Shown here piece after piece: positions 55,359-64,000 of a DNA stretch of 64,000 nt. The stretch spans positions 576,812,471 to 576,876,470 of the forward strand of contig NC_053390.1 in the NCBI RefSeq assembly GCF_905171765.1, given 5' to 3'. The notes below the pieces were generated by a model, which was not told the origin of the DNA, ran no database searches, and worked only from the letters and a program-made list of their open reading frames with translations. Positions within the stretch are counted from its first letter, which is position 1. The number at the start of each line of letters is the position of its first letter. The DNA comes from Bufo bufo. Lineage: Eukaryota > Chordata > Amphibia > Anura > Bufonidae. Position numbers and translations under genes: made by a program.

Positions 55359-57990
55359 ATGACTTCTGACGGTACAGGGCCATCCTCGCTACCCACGCTG
55401 GTTGCCAGACTTGATCAGCAGGATCACCTGTTGGGTCGGTTCGCTGTGGCGTTGCAAACCCTGCTTGAACGCACGGCTCATTTCGCTCCCGTTGCCGATG
55501 GGTCGGTTGTCGCTCCTGGGCTCGCTCCTACTGCCGCTCCGGTTGTTGCGCCAGAGTCTACCCCGACACCTGTTGTTGCGCCTGCGGTGTTTCGGGGTAT
55601 GACCGGTTCTGCCCCTCTTCCACGGCGCTTTGGGGGAGAGCTAACTCAGTGCCGAGGTTTCCTTAACCAGGTGGGCATTTATTTCGAGTTGCTGCCACAT
55701 GCCTTTCCTACTGAGAGATCAAAGGTGGGCTTCTTGATCTCGCTGCTCTCGGACAAGGCCTTGGCCTGGGCCAGCCCTTTATGGGAGAACAACAATCCGG
55801 TGGTTGCCGAGTTTTCCGGTTTTGTTGCTTCTCTTCGGGAAGGTATTCGATGTGCCGGCTCGTGCTGCCTCTGCTGCGAAGCTCCTTATGTCCATCAGAC
55901 AGGGTTCACGATCCGTAGCTGAATACGCCATTGAGTTTCGTACCCTGGCAGCAGAGGTGGGCTGGAAAAATGAGGCTCTGGTCGCTGCTTTCTCTCATGG
56001 TCTCTCGGATGCCTTGAAGGATGAGGTTGCAGCTAAGGACCTACCAGTTGAGCTCGAGTCTCTTATTTCTTTCCTGATTTTGATTGACACCAGACTCAGG
56101 GAGAGACCTTCCTTTAAGGAGAACCTGCGGAGGTCTTCTAACAGATTGGTGCCTACGTTTGCTGTCCCACCCGTGCCTCCCTCTCCTCCCACGCCTCCTG
56201 GGGATGACTTGTCTGGGGGTGAACCCATGCAGCTGGGGTTTGCTCGCCTGTCCGAGGGGGAGAGGGCACTCCGGAGACGCGAGGGCCGATGCATGTACTG
56301 TGGTCTCGGTGGGCATTTTCGGTTGGCATGTCCGAACCGTCCGGGAAAACGCTCGTACCTGAGATCCTGTCGGGGGCAGATCTTGGGTGGAGTCTCCTCG
56401 TCCCCGGTTTCCCGTGTTGACAAACCACTGATCACTGTTGTCCTCTCCTGGGTCGGGGGCTCGGTGACGACCCAGGCGTTGGTGGACTCTGGTGCTGGTG
56501 GTTTGTTCATTGATAGTGTGTTCGCTGCCGCCAATTCCATTCCTCTGCAGGCTCGAGGTTCCCCACTGGCTCTTGAGGCGATAGACGGCAGACCCCTTCT
56601 GCCGCCACACGTGACTCATGAGACCCTTCCAGTGGGGATAGCCATTGGTGCCGTTCACAGAGAGTCGGTCTGCCTCCAGGTTATTTCGTCTCCACACTAC
56701 TCGGTGGTCTTGGGGTACCCCTGGCTCCAGAAGCATAATCCGACTTTCGATTGGAGATCGGTCGAGATCCTCTCGTGGTCACCGCAGTGTGGGGCTAGTT
56801 GCATCCATGGGTCTGTCAAGTTGCTGTGTACTTCCTCGGACTCTCTGTTGCCTCCTGAATACGAGGAGTACCGGGATGTATTCGATAAGGTGCGCGCGGT
56901 TGCCCTACCTCCGCACCGCCCATACGATTGTGCCATAGAGTTACAATCTGGTGCCGTTCCTCCTCGTGGCAAAGTCTATCCACTGTCGGTAGCGGAGAAT
57001 GAGGCCATGGAGGAGTACGTGAGGGAGGCGCTTTCACGCGGACACATTCGTAAATCTTCGTCCCCGGCAGGGGCTGGATTTTTCTTTGTGAAAAAGAAGG
57101 GCGGTGAGTTGAGGCCTTGCATCGATTACAGGGGTCTCAATCGCATCACGATCAAGAACGCTTACCCGATACCCTTGATTTCCGAGCTGTTCGATCGCCT
57201 TAAAGGGGCCACGGTCTTTACCAAACTCGACCTGAGGGCGGCATATAACCTGGTAAGGATCAAGGCGGGCGATGAGTGGAAGACCGCGTTTAACACCAGG
57301 ACCGGTCATTATGAATCCTTGGTTATGCCCTTTGGGTTGTGCAATGCGCCCGCAGTCTTTCAGGAATTCATCAACGATGTTTTCCGTGACCTGTTGCAGC
57401 AGTGTGTGGTGGTCTATTTGGATGACATCTTGGTATATTCTGAATCCATGGAGGCCCACATTCTGGATGTCAGACGAGTGTTGCAACGGTTACGAGAGAA
57501 CAAGCTGTTCGGTAAGCTTGAGAAATGCGAATTTCACCGATCCCAGGTAACCTTCTTAGGTTACATCATTTCCGCTGAGGGGTTCTCCATGGATCCTGAG
57601 AAGGTTTCGGCTGTCTTACAGTGGCTCCAGCCCAGTGGTCTTCGTTCCCTGCAGCGCTTTTTGGGCTTCGCCAATTATTATCGGAAGTTCATCAGGGACT
57701 TTTCCATGCTGGCCAAGCCTCTCACGGATCTGACCAGAAAGGGCAGTAATTCCCAGGTCTGGCCGCTCGAGGCCATCCGAGCTTTTGAGGCCCTAAAGTC
57801 CGCCTTTGTGTCGGCTCCGATTCTGTCGCATCCCAACCCTGGGTTGCCCTTTGTCCTCGAGGTGGACGCGTCTGAGACGGGAGTAGGCGCCCTTCTGTCT
57901 CAGCGTAGAACACCAGAGGGTCCTCTGCTTCCTTGTGGGTTTTACTCCCCGGAAACTGTCTTCCGCGGAGTGCAACTATCAGATTGGTGA
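55359..57990 (+). pseudogene. Gypsy gag, protease and RT, one frameshift in gag
   Basis: ATG at 55359 opens MTSDGTGPSSLPTLVARLDQ, and gag reads until about 55840, where the frame is lost. It continues in the next frame (from about 55836) through AEYAIEFRTLAAEVGW, the zinc knuckle CMYCGLGGHFRLAC (56298-56339), the protease motif VDSGAGGLFI (about 56481) and RT blocks IDYRGLNRITIKNAYPIPLI, LDLRAAYNLVRI and VYLDDILVYS (YLDD 57415-57426). RNase H begins with VLEVDASETGVGALLSQ. It runs out at 57990 because of a second single-base shift near 57950. Otherwise the frame is clean over more than 2 kb, unlike the other Gypsy copies here. Polyprotein cleavage and reverse transcription are the usual roles. 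Confidence 0.9.
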
Positions 57991-59692
57991 CAGGGAGTTA
58001 TTGGCCATCGTGCAGGCCCTTAAAGAATGGAGGCACTTGCTCGAGGGTTCGGTGGTTCCGGTTCTCATCCTGACGGACCATAAGAATCTGACCTACCTTT
58101 CTGAGGCCAAGAGATTGACACCACGTCAGGCCAGATGGGCTCTGTTCTTGTCACGTTTTAATTACGTGGTCTCCTACCTACCCGGTCCCAAGAACATCAG
58201 GGCGGATGCCTTATCACGGCAGTACTCCGAGCTGTCCAGGGAGGAGTCGATTCCGACTTCGGTCATACCTCCGAATCAGATCCTGGCCGCCATTCGCACC
58301 AGCCTGACCTCTCCCCTGGGTGAGCAGATTTTGGCGGCTCAATCTGGTGCTCCCTCTGGGAGACCCAACGGCAGATTTTTTGTGCCTGAGGAGTTGCGCA
58401 CTCGGTTGTTGCAAACCTACCATAACTCCAAGACCGCGGGGCATCCTGGAAAGAATCAGCTGTCCTGGGCTGTTTCACGTCTGTTCTGGTGGCCTTCCCT
58501 ACGTTCCGACATCGCCGCATATGTAGCGGCATGCTCCGTTTGTGCCCAGAGTAAGTCCCCTCGGCACCTTCCGTTGGGCCTTCTGCAACCCATAGCCACC
58601 GGGGAGCGCCCATGGTCACACCTGGGGATGGATTTCATTGTGGACCTCCCTGCATCCCGAGGCCATACGGTCATTCTCATGATTGTGGATCGGTTTTCCA
58701 AAATGTGCCACTGTGTTCCTCTCAAGAAGTTACCCTCTGCACAAGAGTTGGCCACGATTTTTGCCAGGGAGGTCTTCCGGTTGCACGGTTTGCCCAAGGA
58801 GATTGTGTCGGATCGGGGGAGTCAGTTTGTGTCCAGGTTCTGGCGCGCCTTTTGCTCCCAGTTGGGGATTCATCTCTCCTTCTCCTCGGCCTACCACCCT
58901 CAGTCCAATGGGGCCGCAGAACGATCCAATCAGGCCTTGGAGCAATTCCTTCGTTGCTATGTCTCCGATCACCAAGACAATTGGGTTGACCTCCTGCCTT
59001 GGGCTGAGTTTGCCAGGAACACGGCGGTGAACTCTTCCTCTGGGACGTCTCCCTTCATGGCCAATTATGGGTTCCAACCTGCCGTGTTACCGGAGGTATT
59101 CTCTCCCCAGGATATTCCGGCTGTGGAGGATCACCTTTCCGTCCTATGTGCTTCTTGGGTACAGATCCAGAAGTCCCTTGAGGTCTCTGCGCAGCGCCAG
59201 AGACTCCAGGCTGATCGCAGACGAGCGCCTGCTCCTTCCTACCAGGTCGGAGACCGTGTATGGTTGTCCACCCGCAACCTCAACCTTCGAGTGCCCACTC
59301 CCAAGCTGGCGCCTCGCTTTGTTGGTCCCTTCCGAGTGCTTCGCAGGGTAAACCCGGTAGCCTATGCCCTTGCGCTTCCTCCTGGCATGCGGATCTCCAA
59401 CGTGTTTCATGTCTCCCTGTTGAAGCCACTGGTGTGTAATCGTTTCACTTCCTCGGTTCCTCGGCCTCGTCCGGTCCAAGTGGGCAATCGTGAGGAATAT
59501 GAGGTGAGCAATATCCTGGACTCACGCCTGGTCCGCGGTCGGTTGCAGTTTTTGGTCCATTGGCGTGGTTATGGTCCAGAGGAGCGTTCCTGGGTTCCCT
59601 CCGCAGATGTCCATGCTCCTGCCTTGCTCCGAGCCTTCCACGCATGCTTCCCTCAGAAACCGTTTTGTGCTCCGCGGAGGAGGGGCCCTTGA
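57935..59692 (+). pseudogene. Gypsy RNase H end, integrase and chromodomain
   Basis: This is the continuation after the frame change near 57950, open to the TGA at 59690. It has [20 protein letters not shown] and TDHKNLTYLSEAKRL (RNase H); the HHCC zinc domain (GHPGKNQLSW...CSVCAQSK, 58420-58560); and the integrase core with MDFIVDLPASRG (Asp), [18 protein letters not shown] (Asp) and HPQSNGAAERSNQALEQF (Glu). A chromodomain, YEVSNILDSRLVRG...HWRGYGPEERSWVP, follows (about 59495-59600). The CDS is complete to its C-terminus. A single extra C in a short C-run would account for the break, so an assembly error is possible. Confidence 0.9.
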
Positions 59693-59703
59693 GGGGGAGG
59701 TAC

Positions 59704-60230
59704 TGTCATGGTCTTACCTTCTTGCTGTTCTCCTTCGTTTGACATGTGCTGGCGGCCATCTTGGTTTCTGGGTTTCTTGTAGCCTTCCACCCTGCGGCTC
59801 CTCCTTCCCACTGGGAGGAGCTGGATGCCTAGCTCATATATATAGGAGGTCTGTGGCTTCAGTTCCTTGCTTGGTCCTCTTGTGTTCACATGCTTCTAAG
59901 ACTGCTGCTGCTTCTGGTTCCTGATCCTGGCTTCATCTGACTACCCTTCTGGTTCCTGATCCTGGCTTCGTCTGACTACCCTTCTGGTTCCTGATCCTGG
60001 CTTCGTCTGACTACCCTGCTGGTTCCTGATCCTGGCTTCGTCTGACTACCCTGCTGGTTCCTGATCCTGGCTTCGTCTGACTACCCCTCTGGTTCCTGAC
60101 CTCTGGCTTCGCAAAGACTCTGCTCGATTTCACCATCCGTTTGGACTTTTGCTTTACAGCTTTATTTTCAATAAAGCCTTCTTATTTTCTCTTATCTCTT
60201 GTTGTACGTCTGGTTCATGGTTCCGTGACA
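59704..60230 (+). repeat. 3' LTR of the young Gypsy
   Basis: Same length as the 5' LTR, with the same number of minisatellite units. The differences noticed are G to A near 59935 and G to A near 60126. AATAAA is at 60170-60175. Confidence 0.95.
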
Positions 60231-60400
60231 AAATGATATTTTATTTGGAATTTACACCAACGTTCAGTATGAGGGAGATACATTTTTTAGATTTAACCAT
60301 TTATATAGAGAAGGATAAAATATGTACAAGGACATATAACAAACCTACAGATGAGAATGGCTGGAAAATATACCCAAGAGCCAATATATAGCACCCGATG
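60231..60400 (+). pseudogene. Penelope-like reverse transcriptase, continuation
   Basis: After the Gypsy 3' LTR and the second AAATG (60231-60235) the Penelope frame resumes: LEFTPTFSMREIHFLDLTIY, then TRTYNKPTDENGW, the thumb-proximal region that follows the catalytic box in this family. It stops at 60390 (TAG) and nothing further of the element is seen; other repeats follow. Confidence 0.85.
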
Positions 60401-60409
60401 ACATGTGGT

Positions 60410-62040
60410 TCGGCTCAGTCTTAGTCAGGGAGAGCTGTGCTGTAGAAGGAACAGATAGTGTAGGGAATTGAATGAAATTTTTTTTTTAGTCAGGGTTGGT
60501 GTTAGAGACCCAAAAGCCCTTTTAAGGACTATTGTTGTATCTGGCAGCAATATGTATTTTGAGTGCAACCTGCGCTAAATAGCTTGCAGACAGCGACATA
60601 ATCTGCGCTACATCTCCTGTGTAACGTGTGCGCAGCCTAAAAATATCTGTGACATCCAGTGTACTTTTTCCGTAGACGCTGCGGACAGTGACATTACCTG
60701 CGCTACATCTCCTGCTTAACGTGTGCGCATACTAAAAATATCTGTGACATCCAGTCGGGGCGGACATATCGCCTGTGCAGCCGGTTCAGCTGCACAGGGG
60801 CCCGGCGTGTGAGGGGGCCCATTCATGCTAGTGAGCACAGGAGAGGTAAGTTTTAATTATTTATTTTTAGTCTGATCTGAAGTCTGATGGGGGGGGGGGG
60901 TCTGTCACATCGATATTGGGCCTGAATAAAATGAATAAATAATTAACAACTGATATTAGGGGGGGTTCCACCTGACTGGGGATTCTGGGCAAGTGACATA
61001 TGGGGGGGGGGGGGTCCTGAGCAATTGACATATGGGGGGCCTGCCTATTTTATATACTGCCAGACATCGGGGGCACTATGAAGGGGGAAGAGCACTATAG
61101 GGGGCCCTATCTTGTATACTGGCACACATGGGTTGGCACTACGGAGAGGTAGGAGCACTATGGGGACCCTATCTTATATACTGGTACATTCTTTGCACAG
61201 GGGCCCTCTGCTGTCTGTGTCCGCCCCTGCATCCAGTGTACTTTTTCCATAGACGCTGCAGACAGCGACATTATCTCCGCTACATCTCCTGTTTAACGTG
61301 TGCTCATACTAAAAATATCTGTGACATCCAGTGTACTTTTTACATAGACGGTGTCCGCTGCAGACAGTTATATTACCTGCGCTACATTTCCTGTATAACG
61401 TTTGCGCATCCTAAAAATATTTGTGACATCCAGTGTACTTTTTCCGTAGATGCTGCGGACAGTGACATTACCTGTGCTACATTTCCTGTATAACGTTTCT
61501 GCATCCCAAATAACTGGGACATTGACTGTAATTTTTTCTTAGCTGCTGTTGACATCAGCGCCATTACCTGTGGTACCTCTCCTGTATAACGTTATCGCAT
61601 CCCAAATATCAGTGACATTGACTGTAATTTTTCCTTAGCCGCTGGTGACAGCAGCGCCATTATCTGTGGTACCTCTCCAGTATAGCGTTTCCACATCCCA
61701 AATATCTGTGACATTGATTGTAATTTTTTCTTAGCTGCTGGTGAAAGCAGTGCCATTACGTGTGGTACCTCTCCTGTATAACATTTCCGCATCGCAGATA
61801 TCAGTGACATTGACTGTAATTTTTTCTTAGCCACTGTTGACAGCAGCGCCATTTCCTGTGGTACCTCTCCTGTATAACATTTCAGCATCCCAAATATCAG
61901 TGACATTGACTGTAATTTTATCTTAGCCGCTGTTGACAGCAGCGCTATTACCTGCGGTACCTCTCCTGTATAACGTTTCCGCATCCTAAATATCAGTGAC
62001 ATTGACTGTAATTTATTTGCGCATACACTTAAAAAAACTG
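60410..62040. repeat. 95-bp tandem repeat upstream of hAT gene
   Basis: About ten units contain GTGACATCCAGTGTACTTTT, CGACATTACCTGCGCTACAT and CTCCTGTATAACGTTTCCGC. The left units are interrupted by a hAT MITE (60756-61229). The right units have GTGACATTGACTGTAATTTT and TTAGCCGCTGTTGACAGCAG. Both sets share a 95-bp period. Small frames on the minus strand are artefacts. Confidence 0.9.
60756..61229. mobile_element. hAT MITE with 8-bp TSD CATCCAGT
   Basis: CATCCAGT at 60748-60755 and 61230-61237 flanks it. The ends are CGGGGCGGACATATCGCC and the inverse GTGTCCGCCCCTG. G-runs (60890-60899, 61002-61014) lie inside. No coding capacity. Confidence 0.88.
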
Positions 62041-62086
62041 TGCTACTGAACGTGTGACATACTTGCAAGCATATATACCATTTAAT

Positions 62087-64000
62087 ATGATGAACACGAG
62101 CAGTAAGGGACAGGGAAGTGGCCGTGCTGCTGATGTAGCACGCAGAGGCTGTGGCCCTGGGTCCGGTGAAACTGTGGGTGCTGGCAGAGCACAAGAAACA
62201 CACTCATCCACGATACCTAGCTTCATGTCTCAGTTTGCAGGGCTGCGCAGGACACCACTATCGAAGTCAGACCAGTGCGAGCAGGTGGTCGGTTGGATTG
62301 CAGCAGAAAATACTTCCAGTTTCCGCATCCTAAATATCTGTGACATTGTTACAAGTTACATCATTATCATACAATATGGGATATTTGGAACTCATTTATT
62401 AAAAGTGACTTTATCTTAAAGTTTCTATAATCTCTCTAGACTTTAAAGATAGATACAGTTGAGTCAAGCTCACATTCTGACCCCTGATACCCCCCCGGCC
62501 CTTAGTTTATCTCCTACCCTCCCCCCAGTTATCTTGGTTAGATAGATTAAAAAGGCATACAACATATACATGTCTACAACATTTATATAGAATCCTATTC
62601 TACATACACCATGCATGAATATTAATGCATTGTATCCTGTGATTTAATTTCCAGACTCTAAGTTTGTTAATAAAGACTACGGTCCCTTCTCGATTGTTAA
62701 CGAAACGAATCCCGAGGTTTCATAATTATCACTGTTATGTTTAGCCAATTTTGAATCTCATGATTATCAATAAAGACTTCGGTCCTTAATGATCCAGGAA
62801 TAAAGAGTCTCTTAAGACAAAATATTCTTGTACACAATAACAGGCAAATCTGTTTATAGTATTTTGTGCATGATTATAAATAATACTTACTCAATATTAT
62901 GTTGATCATTGTATGTATACTTTGGAAAAGAAGAATATATTGACATAAGCAATTATTATGCCTGATATATGGAAAATTTTCAATAAAAACAAAATGTTAC
63001 AAGAAAATACTTCCAGTCGGTTAAGCACCACCCTGTCTTCCACAAAGTCCAGTCTCATTAGCCAAGAGTCTGGTCAACAGAATCTTTGCCTAGATCCTCC
63101 TTCCTCCCACCATGGAGAGTCTTTGCAAACAAGTGATCCCACACTCGGATATTCCGAGGAGATCTTTTCATCGCCATTCCTTAATTTGGGCCTCTCGCCA
63201 AGCCTGCTTGAAGAGGGACATGAGAAGATCTTGTGACCTGATTCCCAAACTCTTGAGCATCCACAGTCAGAAGAAGATGGTGGTGGGGAACGGCAATTAG
63301 TGTTTCACAAGGTGGATGATGATTAGACACAGTTGCCAATAAGTCAATGGCAATTAGTGTCTCAAGAGGTTGATGATGAGGATGAGACACAGTTGTCAAT
63401 AAGTGAGGTTCTTGTTAGGTCAACAAGTCAGGAGGATGACCAGAGTGAGGAAGTGGAAGAGGAGGTGGTAGATGATGAAATCACTAACCCAACCTGGGAA
63501 GGTGGCAAGCCTGGGGGAGGGATCCGCAGCACCGCAACAGGCTGGAAGAGGCAGTGGGGTGGCAAAAGGGAGATGGCAGGCCACACCAAACAGGCCTACA
63601 ACTGTTCCCCGGAGCACCCCCTTGCGGAAATCTCCCTTGCCAAGGGGTAGGTGTTCCGCAGTCTGGCGCTTTTTTGATGAAGATGATAAATGAATTGTCA
63701 TTTGCAACCTGTGCCGTACCAAGATTAGCAGGGGCGTGAACACTAGCAACCTCTCCACCACCAGCATGATCCGCCACATGGCATCAAAGCACCCTAATAG
63801 GTGGGCCGAATGCCTGGGTCCACAATCAGTGTCTGCGGGTCATACCACTGCCTCCTCTTCCCCTGTGTTACATGCTGGCCAATCCCCTATCGAAGATGCA
63901 GGCCCGGATGCCTCCCGCCCTGCACCTGGACTTTCACAAGCGCTATCAGCTAGCACATCCACCTCTGTGTCCCAACGCAGCGTACAGATGTCCATTCCCC
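62087..64000 (+). pseudogene. hAT transposase N-terminus with BED finger, cut by window
   Basis: ATG at 62087 starts MMNTSSKGQGSGRAADVARR and reads to WIAAENTSS, where an L1 tail (62320-63001) interrupts. The frame resumes at 63003 (ENTSSRLSTTLSSTKSSLIS) to a TGA at 63234-63236. A later frame (PDSQTLEHPQSEEDGGGERQ... with a TAG) leads to an acidic linker and then a BED finger: RFFDEDDK, a TGA, ICNLCRTKISRGVNTSNLST and TSMIRHMASKH (C-X2-C, H-X4-H; about 63668-63790). Ser/Thr-rich sequence runs off the window. BED fingers bind element DNA. An internal 51/54-bp duplication (63293-63400) is present. Inactive as read. Confidence 0.85.
62320..63001 (+). mobile_element. 5'-truncated L1-type tail with 15-bp TSD
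   Basis: AGAAAATACTTCCAG at 62305-62319 is repeated at 63002-63016. The insertion is about 680 bp of AT-rich 3' UTR-like sequence ending CAATAAAAACAAAATGTTAC. It contains two TCAATAAAGAC/TTAATAAAGAC words but no open frame. Its first 28 bp resemble the neighbouring 95-bp repeat. Confidence 0.8.

Larger units (their letters stand above)
54819..60230 (+). mobile_element. Full-length young chromodomain Gypsy (5.4 kb)
   Basis: Two 527-bp LTRs (54819-55345, 59704-60230) begin TGTCA and end TGACA, and differ at two positions by eye. AAATG duplicates flank the element (54814-54818, 60231-60235). GAGGGGGAGGTAC precedes the 3' LTR as polypurine tract. Internal coding order is gag, protease, RT, RNase H, integrase, chromodomain. 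It lies inside the Penelope RT gene. Only 13 nt separate the 5' LTR from the gag ATG. Confidence 0.95.

Noticed and set aside
55804..55960. Programmed frameshift between gag and pol
   Set aside because: The shift is inside gag, upstream of the zinc knuckle, and no slippery heptamer is apparent; the parallel break in RNase H suggests simple indels.
56041..56736. 231-codon minus-strand frame in the Gypsy
   Set aside because: It is antisense to a recognisable gag-protease with zinc knuckle and DSGA; its own translation has no motif.

Overview
The window looks like intergenic DNA from a vertebrate, most likely a frog or other amphibian. It is packed with transposable elements stacked inside one another, and I found no convincing host gene. 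The amphibian call rests on the element mix: a piggyBac transposase resembling Xenopus Uribo-type proteins, BED-finger hAT transposases with TAGTGNTGAGCG-type ends, chromodomain Gypsy elements, CR1 and L1 LINEs, a Penelope-like element, and many TTAA fold-back MITEs. Species cannot be read from the sequence.

Layout: 1-3738 is the 3' part of a piggyBac element with a damaged transposase and a tail of alternating palindromes. 3743-8205 holds a CR1 scrap and an old Gypsy pol relic cut up by a TTAA MITE and by a MITE that itself carries a 2.25 kb hAT-type element. 8206-17525 is tandem repeats and non-autonomous elements, including a solo Gypsy LTR (TSD GGCTG) that carries a 5'-truncated L1 (16-bp TSD), a 36-bp minisatellite, and a second partial piggyBac copy. 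18179-23223 is a minus-strand, decayed chromodomain Gypsy. 23224-34775 holds two hAT transposase relics; the second has been entered by a giant TTAA hairpin and by a Tc1-like element with an intact DD37E transposase. 35700-41598 is another hAT relic carrying a DD41D mariner-like element and a Tc1 element with an intact DD34E transposase. 42694-44646 has a Gypsy 3' end, a TTAA MITE and a hAT MITE inside it. 46667-48135 is a hAT relic, 50880-51325 a Tc1/Tc3 relic, and 52385-54818 Penelope-like sequence with a hammerhead-ribozyme-like core. 54819-60230 is a young full-length Gypsy inserted into the Penelope reverse transcriptase. 60236-64000 is the rest of the Penelope fragment, a 95-bp tandem array and the start of a plus-strand BED hAT transposase, split by an L1 tail.

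The elements do not form a pathway. What they record is an order of insertion. Target-site duplications seen directly are: AAATG (Gypsy in Penelope), GGCTG (solo LTR), a 16-bp and a 15-bp duplication (two L1 tails), GGGCCAGG, GTTTTCAT and CATCCAGT (hAT-type), TTAA (piggyBac-type MITEs) and TA (three Tc1/mariner elements). Only two transposase genes look uninterrupted: 32887-33903 (minus) and 40002-41024 (plus). The youngest large insertion appears to be the 54819-60230 Gypsy, whose two 527-bp LTRs differ at two positions by eye.

All homology calls are from reading motifs. No database search was run.
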